A DNA stretch of 64,000 bases from Deltaproteobacteria bacterium (GCA_022601195.1 JAHZIX010000045.1:816884-880883); one strand, 5' to 3'; positions 15,373 through 23,738 are shown, counted from the first letter of the stretch. Translations and numbers: made by a program. Notes: generated from the letters alone by a model not told the origin.

Positions 15373-16197
15373 TCAATGAACCTTGGTCCGTTTGCCGCCA
15401 TCGCGCCAGCTCAGAAGGTCCTCGCTTCGCTTCAGCAGGGTCCCTACAAATGGCAGGTTGAGGCGATCGGGGGTGACCTTTGCGTGCTGCAAGGCGCCCA
15501 ACCAATTCAACAGCTCGCTAGTGGCTGGAGGTTTCTCGTAGCCTCTTTGGCGAAGGTCGTAAAAGATAGTCAGAGCGGCGTCCAGGAGGCCTTGATCGAG
15601 GTCTACGAAATGGAGTTTGACGATCTCCCTCATTTGTTCCGGTGTGGGAAATGCGATGTGGTGGCAATAGCAGCGTCTCAAGAAAGGGTCGGAAAGCTCC
15701 CGCTTGGCATTCGAGGTCACGATGATCACTGGCCGTTGCCGTGCCCGAATGGTCTCATTGACCTCCCGAATGGTGAATTGGCAGTCCTCCAGGACGTCCA
15801 ATAAATTGTCCTGAACATCGGATTCGGTCTTGTCGATTTCGTCCAACAGAAGTACTACCCGCTCTTCGGCTCGAAAAGCGCGGCCGATGGGGCCCCAGAT
15901 CACGTAGTCGTGGAATTCGTTGACGTTGCGCCCGGTTTCAGCCGTGCCGAACCGGGCATCGTTGAGGCGCAGCACGGTATCTTGCACGTAGCAAGATTCC
16001 TCTCCCTTGATGGTCGACTTGCAGCGCAACACTTCGATGGGCATATCCAGAGAACGGCTGATTTCGAAAGCCAGCTGAGTCTTGCCGGTTCCTGCTTCGC
16101 CGGTGATCAAAAGAGGTTTTTCCATCACCATGGCGATATCGACGATGGCTCCCAACTCTGGGTCTAAATAGTATTTCTCACTGCCTTGAAAGCGCAT
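15373..16197 (-). CDS. MoxR-family AAA+ ATPase
   Basis: A 274-aa AAA+ ATPase: Walker A GEAGTGKT near residue 30, Walker B VVLLLDEIDK near 110, sensor 1 VIIVTSN and the Arg finger region DPFLRRCYC. MoxR proteins act as chaperone-like factors that help mature metalloenzymes or complexes, often with a von Willebrand factor A partner; no such partner is visible here. The ATG at 16197 follows AAGGAG and starts with MRFQGSEKYYLDPEL, a typical beginning; the frame to 16299 overlaps the upstream gene and is not used. It lies 38 bases after the monooxygenase fusion gene on the same strand, so co-transcription is likely, and it might help assemble an enzyme of that pathway. Confidence 0.88.
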   Translation of the reverse strand: MRFQGSEKYYLDPELGAIVDIAMVMEKPLLITGEAGTGKTQLAFEISRSLDMPIEVLRCKSTIKGEESCYVQDTVLRLNDARFGTAETGRNVNEFHDYVIWGPIGRAFRAEERVVLLLDEIDKTESDVQDNLLDVLEDCQFTIREVNETIRARQRPVIIVTSNAKRELSDPFLRRCYCHHIAFPTPEQMREIVKLHFVDLDQGLLDAALTIFYDLRQRGYEKPPATSELLNWLGALQHAKVTPDRLNLPFVGTLLKRSEDLLSWRDGGKRTKVH

Positions 16198-16235
16198 ATC
16201 GCTGACTCCTTCGGATCCTGGCTTTAGGGCCTTCT

Positions 16236-18524
16236 TCAGCGTCGTCGCTGCGATGGCTGGGGAGGTTGCGGTTTGACGGTCAGATAGGGGTTGGGCCACG
16301 GGTGATCCCAGAGCTCGTAGTGCTCGGCGGCATGGAGCGTCAGATAGGGATCGCGCAGATGAGGCCGTGCCATGGCGGCTAGATCTGCCCGGCCGGCGGC
16401 GATCACCGTGTTGGCGTGATCAGCACCCAGGATGGCACCAACCGCCATGACCGGGATTCCCGCTTCATAGCGAATCTGTTCGGCAAAGGGAACTTGGTAC
16501 ATACGCCCATACTCCGGCTGAGACTCTGGAGAGTTGCCGGCCGAGGACACGTCGATGATGTCGCATCCAGCGGCCTTGAGCCATTTGGCAAGCTGTACGG
16601 ACTCCTCCACTGTGGTGCCCTGATCACCGAGCCAGTCGGTGGCTGAAAGGCGAACCGAGATGGGCTTGCTCTGGGGCCAGGATTGACGCACGGCCCGGAA
16701 GACCTCGAGAGGAAAACGGCTACGGTTGCGGAGACTTCCCCCGAAGTCGTCCGTGCGTTGATTCGACAAGGGAGATAGAAAACTCGACAGCAGGTAACCG
16801 TGGGCCATGTGCAGCTCGATGAGGTCGAAGCCGGCACGGTCCGCCCAAAGAGCCGCTTGGGCAAAGGCCTCGCGAACCCGATCCATGTCGGTACGATTCA
16901 TTTCCCGAGGGGTTGGCCATTGGGGGCCGAAAGGAAGGGCTGAGGGACCGATGGTTTGCCAAGCGCCTTCTCCTCGGGTCAAGGGGATATCTCCATCCCA
17001 GGGCAGGCGGGTAGATCCTTTGCGGCCCGCGTGGGCCAGCTGGATGCCGATCTTGGCGCGGGAGCGGCTATGAACGAAATCGACGATTCGTTTCCAGGCT
17101 TCCCGATGTCCTCGTTCATAGAGGCCGGTACAGCCGAAGGTGATTCTCCCTTCCGGAAGAACGTCGGTCATTTCGGTGATCACTAGCCCGGCGCCGCCCA
17201 CCGCGCGACTACCGAGGTGGACCAAATGCCAGTCGTTGGGCAGGCCGTCGACGGCGGAGTACTGACACATGGGGCTGACGACAACTCGATTTTCGAGCTG
17301 GAGCTCCCTCAAGCGTAGGGGAGTGAACAATGGGGGAGGTGCGCTCGTTGGCGCTCCCGCGCTCGGGGCTTCCAAGGTCTCTGAGAACAAAGAGTCCACT
17401 TCGGCGATCAACTGGGGGTCCCGCTCTTTGAGGTTGTCGTAGGTGATTCGCTTGGAGCGGGTCATCAGGTTGAAGGCGAACTGCCGTGGTGGTTGTTTTA
17501 GGTAGCGGTGGCTGTTCTCGAACCATTCGAGACTCGTTTGCGCTGCCTTTTGCAGTTTGATCACATCGACCCATCGGGCGTCTTCGTATCCTTGAAGGGC
17601 TTGGCCTAGATCTTTGGTTCCATGCTGCTGGAACGCCTGAACCAGGGCGATGGCATCCTCCATGGCTAGTTTGGTCCCAGAGCCGATAGAAAAGTGAGCC
17701 GTGTGAGCAGCATCTCCCAAGAGAACCACCGGAGCGTGGGAATCTCCGGCCTGGAACCAGGTCTCACAGCGCACTGTTGCGAAGGTTCGCCACAACGATC
17801 GATTGGTGAGCAGTCGATAGCCTTCCAAATGATCCGCAAACAGCTGCTCACAAAAGGCGACGGTATCCGCTTCGCTCGCTTCAGCGAGGCCGGCCTTGTG
17901 CCAGGTGTCCTCCTGGCATTCGACGATCCAGGTAGAGAGACCTTCTTCGAAAGGGTAGGCGTGAACCTGGAAAACGCCGTGTTCGGTGTTCTTGAATACG
18001 AAGGTGAAAGCCTCGAGAGGTTTGTCCGTACCGAGCCAGCAGAAGCGGCATTTTCGTTGATCCAGAGATGGGCGGAAATGGCTGGCAAACCGGCTTCTCA
18101 GGGCGCTATTGCTGCCATCGGCAGCTAGTAGGAGATCGGCCTTCGGCAGAGAATCTGCATTCCCCACTTCTTGCTGGAATTGCAAATTGACGCCCAACTG
18201 GCGGCATCTCTGCTGCAAAATGAGCAGGAGCTTCTTGCGCGACAGAGCGGAAAAACCGTGGCCTGTGGAGGTGATGCGAGTGTCGTCGAAATAGGTGTCG
18301 ATATTGCGCCAGCGCTTGAAGCTACTCTGAATCTCCTGGAAACTCTCGCTATCTGCTTGCTCGAAATTTTCCAGAGTCTCATCGGAAAAGACGACGCCCC
18401 AGCCGAAGGTGTCGTCGGCCCGGTTGCGTTCCAGAACGGTGATGTCCGTTTCTGGAAAGGCCTTTTTCATCAGAATGCTGAAGTAAAGGCCTGCCGGTCC
18501 GCCGCCAATGCTAACTATCTTCAT
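16236..18524 (-). CDS. Fused FAD monooxygenase and OYE-type reductase: 2-aminobenzoyl-CoA monooxygenase/reductase or salicylyl-CoA 5-hydroxylase type
   Basis: A 762-aa two-domain flavoenzyme. Residues 1-370 are a class A FAD monooxygenase: GGGPAGLYFS dinucleotide site at residue 7, and the GDAAHTAHFSIGSG motif near 270. Residues 395-760 are an Old Yellow Enzyme-type NADH:flavin oxidoreductase: VVSPMCQYS, LVHLGSRAVGGAGLV, GRKGSTRLPWDG, AHGYLLSSFLSPLSNQRTD (read as AHGYLLSSFL and SPLSNQRTDDFGG) and AAMARPHLRDPY. This fusion is known from aminobenzoyl-CoA monooxygenase/reductase of anaerobic/aerobic hybrid anthranilate degradation, which hydroxylates and then reduces the ring. Other likely pathway genes lie at 23.7 and 35.4-38.4 kb. 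The ATG at 18524 follows AGAGGGG. Substrate is inferred, not shown. Confidence 0.9.
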   Translation of the reverse strand: MKIVSIGGGPAGLYFSILMKKAFPETDITVLERNRADDTFGWGVVFSDETLENFEQADSESFQEIQSSFKRWRNIDTYFDDTRITSTGHGFSALSRKKLLLILQQRCRQLGVNLQFQQEVGNADSLPKADLLLAADGSNSALRSRFASHFRPSLDQRKCRFCWLGTDKPLEAFTFVFKNTEHGVFQVHAYPFEEGLSTWIVECQEDTWHKAGLAEASEADTVAFCEQLFADHLEGYRLLTNRSLWRTFATVRCETWFQAGDSHAPVVLLGDAAHTAHFSIGSGTKLAMEDAIALVQAFQQHGTKDLGQALQGYEDARWVDVIKLQKAAQTSLEWFENSHRYLKQPPRQFAFNLMTRSKRITYDNLKERDPQLIAEVDSLFSETLEAPSAGAPTSAPPPLFTPLRLRELQLENRVVVSPMCQYSAVDGLPNDWHLVHLGSRAVGGAGLVITEMTDVLPEGRITFGCTGLYERGHREAWKRIVDFVHSRSRAKIGIQLAHAGRKGSTRLPWDGDIPLTRGEGAWQTIGPSALPFGPQWPTPREMNRTDMDRVREAFAQAALWADRAGFDLIELHMAHGYLLSSFLSPLSNQRTDDFGGSLRNRSRFPLEVFRAVRQSWPQSKPISVRLSATDWLGDQGTTVEESVQLAKWLKAAGCDIIDVSSAGNSPESQPEYGRMYQVPFAEQIRYEAGIPVMAVGAILGADHANTVIAAGRADLAAMARPHLRDPYLTLHAAEHYELWDHPWPNPYLTVKPQPPQPSQRRR

Positions 18525-18621
18525 CGCCACCCCTCTGCTGAATGCTCGTGTCTCGACAGCTGAGGGTATCGGCCTCTTGGCCGGGGATCAATGTTCTTCT
18601 AGGGGTGGGGCGGCCAGGCGT

Positions 18622-18936
18622 TCAAGGTCGTGAGCTTCGAGTCGGCGTCTCGCGGTGTGTCTGCGGTGTCTGTTCCGAGTCGCTGGCGGTGCGCATGGCT
18701 GTCTCTAGAGGGTTTGCCAGGCGCCTCCTAAGACTCCCTCGGTGGGTTGCTTGGGGGGCGAGGAAAAGATCTTCCTTTTCTGCTCCTTGGAGCAAGATCT
18801 CTACCGCTTGGCGCAATTCGACGTCGTCGCCGCAGGCATTCTCGAGGAAAGCTTTGCGGTGGTCCGGAGGAAGGTCTAACGCTGCGCTGAAGAGAGCGTC
18901 AACTTCTGACCGGCGGTTCTCGAGGGGTTCCTCCAT
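18622..18936 (-). pseudogene. N-terminal remnant of an ECF-linked Ser/Thr kinase (no kinase domain)
   Basis: A 104-aa frame whose first 75 residues match the N-terminal leader of ECF-partner kinases (VDALFSAALDLPPDHRKAFLENACGDD, read as VDALFSAALDLPPDH and FLENACGDDVELRQAV). The intact kinase at 44.7-47.2 kb has the same layout (IFESAMEVSEEGRARLVDRACGDDAPLREAV, in shorter form ACGDDAPLREAVERLL). Here the protein then turns Arg/Thr-rich and stops; no GEGGMG loop, HRD or DFG occurs downstream in any frame. It directly follows the ECF sigma gene at 18978. Either the kinase was deleted, or this leader survives as a small independent partner of the sigma factor. The start has no clear ribosome binding site. 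Confidence 0.55.
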
Positions 18937-18977
18937 GGGGTGACATCCGTGAGCTATCAGGCTAGGGCAAGGGTCGG

Positions 18978-19538
18978 CTAATTCCGCATCTCTTCTCGCA
19001 GCCAGCCGCGAGCTCGCATCCAATCGCGTTGGACGGTCCTTACGGAAACGCCGAGGGCCTCTGCCGTCTCCTCCTCAGTGAAACCTGCGAAGAACCGACA
19101 TTCGACTACGCGGGCGAGACGTTCGTCCATTTTGCCGAGCCGACCGAGAGCCTGATCTAGGGAGACTAGCCAATCCGCTTCTTGCTCAATGGCGATCTGT
19201 TTTTCTTCCAGGCTCGTGTGGTGCTGGCCGCCGCCTCGCTTCTCGGCAAGCCGTTTGCGGGCGTAGTCGATGATGATCTGGCGCATGGCACGAGCCGAGA
19301 TGGCATAGAAATGAGAACGGTCCTGCCACGAGACGCGGGTTTGGTCGACCATTTTCAGGTAGGCCTCATGGACCAGGCCGGTGGTGTTGAGTGTGTGTCC
19401 CGGCTGGTTGCGGCGGAGCTGGCGATGAGCGATACGGCGTAGGTCTTCGTAGACCAACGGTACGAGTTGACCGAAAGCCCCTTCCTCTCCCCGCCCATGA
19501 GCCAACAGGACTTTCGTGATCTGTTCTTGGGGTTCCAT
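18978..19538 (-). CDS. ECF-like sigma factor, TIGR02999 type
   Basis: A 186-aa RNA polymerase sigma factor of the TIGR02999 group common in Acidobacteria and Planctomycetes. Region 2 is seen in LVPLVYEDLRRIAHRQL and NTTGLVHEAYLKMVD; the 'DRSHFYAISARAMRQIIIDYAR' segment (read as HFYAISARAMRQIIIDYAR) is diagnostic; region 4 has DERLARVVECRFFAGFTEEE and a helix-turn-helix TAEALGVSVRTVQRDWMRAR. The ATG at 19538 has GGAGA 9 bases upstream; the long upstream frame to 19817 is not supported. Members usually precede a large Ser/Thr kinase-TPR gene; here only a kinase remnant follows. How it is controlled without the kinase is unclear. Confidence 0.9.
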   Translation of the reverse strand: MEPQEQITKVLLAHGRGEEGAFGQLVPLVYEDLRRIAHRQLRRNQPGHTLNTTGLVHEAYLKMVDQTRVSWQDRSHFYAISARAMRQIIIDYARKRLAEKRGGGQHHTSLEEKQIAIEQEADWLVSLDQALGRLGKMDERLARVVECRFFAGFTEEETAEALGVSVRTVQRDWMRARGWLREEMRN

Positions 19539-19868
19539 GAGCTGCTTCTCCGGAGTTTTCTTGGGGGGGTTGGCAGTCCTTGTCGTCTGGTTGGATTCTA
19601 TCAGCGGCTCTTTCGTCTCTCTTCTGCCCTGGCTCGAGGGCGAGTCTGTATGGGAAGAAAAGGCTGGCCGGCTCACGACTCTACGTGGGCCGGCCAGAAG
19701 GGATCCGGGACGCCAATGAGGTACAAGGTTCTCGGTGGCGCCATCCGGGGAGGATGAGAGATGAGGAAAATTGCCCATACAACTAGGAATACGGGGAAAG
19801 GGGAGAGAACCTGACACGGCAGGGCAGTTTTTTTCGAGGCTCTGGGATTCGAGCCTTAGAGACAGGGG

Positions 19869-21329
19869 TCAATCTTTCCCCATTGGCTCCCAGGAAGGAG
19901 GGGTGAGTCGCCGCTTGCCATCATGAGACCGGGCCAGCCCAGCCTCCTCCAGATCGAGTCGGTCCCACAGCTGGCAAGTGACCTGCTTGTGCATTTGGTC
20001 CAGGCCTTCACAGTAGTTAGTGAAAATGCATCGACGGATCTCGTCGCCCCGTCCGAGGCGCATCTTGCGGAACCAATCTGGGTCGGCTAAAGATTGGCGG
20101 GCGGCGGCGATCACGTCTGCTTGGCCCGTGAGCAGAACTTCATTTGCCTGCTCAAAGGTGGACATTCCCCCTGCCACGACGATGGGAGTTTCCATTCCAG
20201 CTTTCCGGACGGCCGAGCGGATCCGGGCGGCGGCGGGGATATTACGGCCGAAAGGCCCCAGGGCATCGGAGATGGCCGTCGGCATACATTCGTAGCCGGA
20301 AGGACCGGTGTAGGGGTAGACGGCGCGGCCAATCTTGGGTTGCTTTGCGTCCTCGAACTTCCCTCCCCGAGAAAGGGAGAGGAAGTCCATACCGGCGCGG
20401 GCCAGCTCGACCCCGAAGAACATCGCATCTTCCACTTCGGAGCCGCCCGGTAAGCAGTCGCGGCTCAGGTAACGGCAGCCCACGGCGAAAGCGGGCCCCA
20501 CTTCTTGACGGACTCGGTGGTAGACCTCCAGGGGCAACCGCAGTCGATTCTCCAGCGATCCGCCATAACCATCGGTGCGCTGGTTCAACGCGGAAAGAAA
20601 CGACGCCATGGTGTAGGCGTGGGCGTAGTGGAGCTCGACCCCATCGAACCCAGCCTTCTGGGCGCGGGCCGCAGCGGACGCAAAGAGGTCTGGCAGTCGC
20701 TGGGGTAGTTCACGGATGTGCTCTTGGTCCAGATCCGTCACTTTCTCTCGAAAACCGAATCGGTAGGACTCGAGCTCTCGTTTCGAAAGGACGTCCTCGA
20801 GTTTCTCCTGAGGTAGGGTCACCAAGATCTCCCGAAGGTCTTCCTCGGAGAGGGATTCTCCTAGGGCCTCCCGATGATGTTGGCGAATTTCCAGGAAGCG
20901 CCGCAGGTATTTTTCCGGCTCCGGTCGGCGCCGCACGGCCAGGAAGTCGATGAGTTGAATCAGCAGCTGGGTGCGGCCCCCACTCGCTCGGTGCACGGTC
21001 TCGACCAACTCTTCGAGCCCTGGGAGAAAGCGATCGTGGCCGATTCGCAACAGAGGGCCACTGGGTACGTCGCGAATGCCCGTGGCTTCTACCACCAAAG
21101 CACCGGGTTGGCCTTGGGCGAACCGCTCGTACCATCGAAGTACCTGGGGAGTGACAAACCCCTCCTCCGTCGCTCTCCAAGGCACCATGGCGGGAACCCA
21201 GGTTCGTTCCCGAAGCTGTATTGGACCGACAGGAATGGGATGGAAAAGGGGGGATTCTTCAGCCTCCTGGCGGCTGGGCCAGGCACCTTCGAGCAGAGAG
21301 TGTTTGATGCGTTCCTTCGGCTTCCACAT
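19869..21329 (-). CDS. Old Yellow Enzyme-family NADH:flavin oxidoreductase with a degenerate Fe-S motif
   Basis: A 486-aa flavoprotein with an OYE-type barrel: PVGPIQLRERTWVPAMVPW, GFDGVELHYAHAYTMASFLS (active-site His-Ala-His region), NQRTDGYGGSLENRLR, VVAGGMST and AAARQSLADPDWF at the FMN-binding end. The C-terminal Cys motif is C-IFTNY-C-x11-C, whereas 2,4-dienoyl-CoA reductase relatives carry C-x2-C-x3-C-x11-C; one ligand position is Thr and one residue is missing, so a 4Fe-4S cluster may be absent. An internal helical insertion (residues about 150-205) is longer than usual. The ATG at 21329 or the TTG at 21338 can start it; neither has a strong ribosome binding site. It follows the Cys-rich membrane protein gene by about 26 bases. 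Confidence 0.85.
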   Translation of the reverse strand: MWKPKERIKHSLLEGAWPSRQEAEESPLFHPIPVGPIQLRERTWVPAMVPWRATEEGFVTPQVLRWYERFAQGQPGALVVEATGIRDVPSGPLLRIGHDRFLPGLEELVETVHRASGGRTQLLIQLIDFLAVRRRPEPEKYLRRFLEIRQHHREALGESLSEEDLREILVTLPQEKLEDVLSKRELESYRFGFREKVTDLDQEHIRELPQRLPDLFASAAARAQKAGFDGVELHYAHAYTMASFLSALNQRTDGYGGSLENRLRLPLEVYHRVRQEVGPAFAVGCRYLSRDCLPGGSEVEDAMFFGVELARAGMDFLSLSRGGKFEDAKQPKIGRAVYPYTGPSGYECMPTAISDALGPFGRNIPAAARIRSAVRKAGMETPIVVAGGMSTFEQANEVLLTGQADVIAAARQSLADPDWFRKMRLGRGDEIRRCIFTNYCEGLDQMHKQVTCQLWDRLDLEEAGLARSHDGKRRLTPPSWEPMGKD

Positions 21330-21355
21330 GAGAAGCAATATAGCAGCGCCGCCGG

Positions 21356-21898
21356 TCAGCTGACGCGCGCTAGGACCAGAACCGGAGAGCTTGCCACCGC
21401 CAACCCTAAGATCATTCCGAGGATTCCGCTGACTCCCGCCACGGCGCAGGTGAGACTGGCCGTCACAGCTGCCACAGAAGCTGCAGCGAGAAGGAAGGGC
21501 ACGCTACAGCATTGGGTGGACAAGGCCCTGAGGGTGACCACGGCTCCTGCCATGACTCCGCCACCGACGCATAGGGTGAGGAGCAGAGGGGAAGGTCGCG
21601 CCGGGCAAAGGCCCGAGGAACAAGCCAGAACCGGTACCGAGAGGGCCAGAAGACCAGCGGTGAGGCCTGGCAGTACTCCCTGCGCATACTGCTGGCCGCG
21701 CCAGCGCAACGCCAATATCAACAAGGAAAGCAGAATGCAGGTACCAAACATCGCCGCCGTTTTGCCGGAGAAATGCAGGCCCAGGGCTAATGGCGCCAGG
21801 GCTAGCGTCGCCCAGTGCAATTGGGAGCGGAGGCGTCCCAGCTCGTAGGCTCGGCGGGCCCGACCAGCAAGGGCTTCTAGCTCTTTAGGGGGAGTCAA
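21356..21898 (-). CDS. Cys-rich polytopic membrane protein, possible anti-sigma factor
   Basis: A 180-aa protein I cannot assign to a family. After a cytoplasmic N-terminal 25 residues (ELEALAGRARRAYELGRLRS) it has about five or six hydrophobic segments (near 27-45, 48-65, 75-93, 104-124, 130-150 and 157-177). Cys residues cluster in loops: ACSSGLC, LCVGGG, STQCC and SLTCAVAG. It overlaps the end of the ECF sigma gene by 14 bases, the usual position of an anti-sigma factor; the several-TM, Cys-bearing layout recalls the NrsF/DUF1109 type of anti-sigma factor, but I see no clear motif match. A metal- or thiol-sensing role is a hypothesis. It may be co-transcribed with the OYE-family gene downstream. 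Confidence 0.7.
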   Translation of the reverse strand: MTPPKELEALAGRARRAYELGRLRSQLHWATLALAPLALGLHFSGKTAAMFGTCILLSLLILALRWRGQQYAQGVLPGLTAGLLALSVPVLACSSGLCPARPSPLLLTLCVGGGVMAGAVVTLRALSTQCCSVPFLLAAASVAAVTASLTCAVAGVSGILGMILGLAVASSPVLVLARVS

Positions 21899-22442
21899 TT
21901 TTCAACCTCCAGGCCAGCCTTAGGCGTTTGAGGGCACGCTCCAGACGTTTGCGAAATGCTGCTGCGGAAACCATCGGTCGCTGGCAGTTCCCGAAGGCTG
22001 CCTCGAGGGTTTCCACATCCTGCGGACTGAGGCTCCCGAGAACTTCCTTGGCGGCCCCGAGTAGCTCTTGCCGAATCAGTTCCTGTTCCGTATCGTCCGG
22101 CGCTTGTAATTGTCTTTTCAAGTCCATGGTCGGGGTAGCAGGCTCCTCCCGACGGCGGTACCTGCGGCGCATCACGGTCTTACATTCGTAGGCGGTGATA
22201 CCGAATATCCAGGACAGGGCGTCGCGTTGAGGGTCGAACTCTCCGGCCCGCCGGAAAACATTCAACAGAGCTTGCTGAGCAACATCTTCAGCATCGTGAT
22301 GCTGACTCAGTAGGCGACGAGAAAAACTCCGTAGGAGTGGCCAGAGCGCCTCGAAAAGAGGAGGAAACGCAGCCCGGTCCCCATCCGCTAGGCGGACCAT
22401 CCATCGATGAATCTCCTGTCGATCGGGGCTGCTTGGGGCCAT
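21885..22442 (-). CDS. ECF sigma factor
   Basis: A 185-aa sigma-70-family protein of the ECF type. Region 2 is clear: DRAAFPPLFEALWPLLRSFS, SQHHDAEDVAQQALLNVFRR and the promoter-melting-like segment DPQRDALSWIFGITAYECKT. Region 4 is shorter and less canonical (SLSPQDVETLEAAFG, SAAAFRKRLERALKRLRLAW). The ATG at 22442 has AGGAG 6 bases upstream; the longer frame to 22577 runs over the small-peptide gene on the same strand and is not used. It follows the 37-aa Cys-rich peptide gene by 64 bases and overlaps the membrane protein gene after it, so peptide, sigma factor and membrane protein probably form one operon. Confidence 0.88.
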   Translation of the reverse strand: MAPSSPDRQEIHRWMVRLADGDRAAFPPLFEALWPLLRSFSRRLLSQHHDAEDVAQQALLNVFRRAGEFDPQRDALSWIFGITAYECKTVMRRRYRRREEPATPTMDLKRQLQAPDDTEQELIRQELLGAAKEVLGSLSPQDVETLEAAFGNCQRPMVSAAAFRKRLERALKRLRLAWRLKIDSP

Positions 22443-22506
22443 GGTTCTCCTGGGGCTGAGAGAAGCCCGGCGGCCGAACAAGGCAGCCGGGCCTTCTCGG
22501 CTGAGC

Positions 22507-22620
22507 CTAGCAAAAAGGGCAGCCACCGCCACAGCAACTGGGGCCGCCGTTGGCGAAGGCCACGAGGGGGGCCGCAAGAGCTGCGAGGGCGGCGATGGCG
22601 TAGGTGAGTTTGGTTTTCAT
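22507..22620 (-). CDS. Small secreted Cys-rich peptide (37 aa)
   Basis: This frame is below the usual ORF length cut-off. The ATG at 22620 has AGGAG 8 bases upstream. The product is MKTKLTYAIAALAALAAPLV followed by AFANGGPSCCGGGCPFC: a textbook signal peptide with a likely cut after AFA, leaving a mature peptide of about 14 residues with four Cys and five Gly. No family is recognised. Such a Cys cluster could bind metal (copper, mercury, zinc) or be modified after export. It is the first gene before an ECF sigma factor and a Cys-rich membrane protein, and divergent from a Met-rich secreted protein. The layout resembles sigma/anti-sigma-controlled metal-stress peptides, but no modifying enzyme is seen nearby. 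Confidence 0.8.
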   Translation of the reverse strand: MKTKLTYAIAALAALAAPLVAFANGGPSCCGGGCPFC

Positions 22621-22835
22621 CGTGAATCTCCTAAAGCTTCGATCCCGCAACAGTGCGGTCTCTTCTTCTCTAGGCGGCTGAAGCCGGAACGTGACACCCC
22701 AATTGAGGAAAGCCTATGAAGGTCGTCGTGACCGGAGCTGATAAACTTCACTTTGGAGACTATTTTCTCGGCGCTACTCGCTGCGCCCTCGCCCCGGTAC
22801 TGACGCTGGTGCGAATCCGGAAAAAGGAGCGATCG

Positions 22836-23699
22836 ATGCTTCCGAAGACATTTCGATTTCTACGATTTTCCCTACTCGCGGCTTTCGTGGCAGCCGGACT
22901 AGGATTCCAAGCGACGGCTGAAGCGCCGAAGGCGGCTGGTCCTGACACCGTCGAATACTGGATCGAGAAGGTGAATGATTTCTATGGCAGCTCGCCTTAC
23001 AGCCTGGTGTACATCATGGAAATGGATATGAACCAGCAGGGCATGAATATCCGCGTCGACGGTACCGGCGACCTGCTGGTTGGTGATCCGGAGCATATGC
23101 GCATGAAGCTCAGCATGAAGATGGCGATGCCTCAGATGCTGCCCGAGCCCGTCAACATGGACATGATGGTGGTCAACGATGGGGAGTACATCTGGACCGA
23201 AATGGACAACCCTATGCAGGGTGGCAAGAAGGTCATGAAAATGTCGGCCGAGAAGGCCAAAGCGATGAGCTCGGACTTTGGCAATATGGCCGGCCCCAAC
23301 ACGGGCAATGTGGACCCAGCCTCGCAGCTGGAAATGATGAACAAGATGATGAACCTCGAGGTAGCGGGCATTGCAGCCGGGCGAGTCACCCTCACAGGTA
23401 CCGTTTCCGACGAGTTCCGAGCTTCCGCGGGAGCCTCCTTCGAGGCCCTCGGTGAAGACGCGCTCGGCCAGGTTCGGTTGGTTCTCGACGAAGCCACGGG
23501 CGCCCTACAGGAGATGACTCTTGGATCTCCTGAGAAGCCCTTCATGAGAAGCCGCTTCGAAGATCTCAAGATTCTGAAGAAGGCTGAGTTGAAGCCGGAG
23601 TCTTTCCGCTACGAGCCCCCGGAAGGAATCGCTGTGCAGGATATCTCCGACACGATCGAGGTACCTGCGGACGGGGCGATCCAGGCCCCATCTGAGTAG
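22836..23699 (+). CDS. Secreted Met-rich LolA-like protein
   Basis: A 287-aa exported protein with a signal peptide (MLPKTFRFLRFSLLAAFVAA, cut near ATAEA). The mature part looks like a LolA/LppX-type half-barrel: TVEYWIEKVNDFYGS, IRVDGTGDLLVGDPEHMRM, MVVNDGEYIWTEM, and RLVLDEATGALQEMTL. It is remarkable for about 25 Met residues, most between residues 60 and 170 (MRMKLSMKMAMPQM, NMDMMVV, EMMNKMMNL). Met-rich exported proteins may bind Cu(I) or serve as oxidation buffers; that is inference. The ATG at 22836 has AAAAAGGAG upstream. It is divergent from the 37-aa Cys peptide operon, the 215-base gap between them being a shared control region. Confidence 0.75.
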   Translation: MLPKTFRFLRFSLLAAFVAAGLGFQATAEAPKAAGPDTVEYWIEKVNDFYGSSPYSLVYIMEMDMNQQGMNIRVDGTGDLLVGDPEHMRMKLSMKMAMPQMLPEPVNMDMMVVNDGEYIWTEMDNPMQGGKKVMKMSAEKAKAMSSDFGNMAGPNTGNVDPASQLEMMNKMMNLEVAGIAAGRVTLTGTVSDEFRASAGASFEALGEDALGQVRLVLDEATGALQEMTLGSPEKPFMRSRFEDLKILKKAELKPESFRYEPPEGIAVQDISDTIEVPADGAIQAPSE

Positions 23700-23738
23700 A
23701 GCGAAGCCCTCTAATTCTCAGCTCCGGGGTGCGCGCTT

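Noticed and set aside
15142..15804. 220-aa plus-strand open frame opposite the MoxR gene
   Set aside because: It runs antisense to a clear MoxR ATPase and has no family resemblance.
19837..19854. GGCTCGAATCCCAGAGCC resembling a tRNA T arm
   Set aside because: No acceptor stem, anticodon arm or D arm could be paired around it; it is just a small hairpin after the OYE-family gene.
20471..20953. Long plus-strand frames rich in Arg, Pro and Gly opposite minus-strand genes
   Set aside because: High GC content creates long antisense frames; composition is not protein-like.
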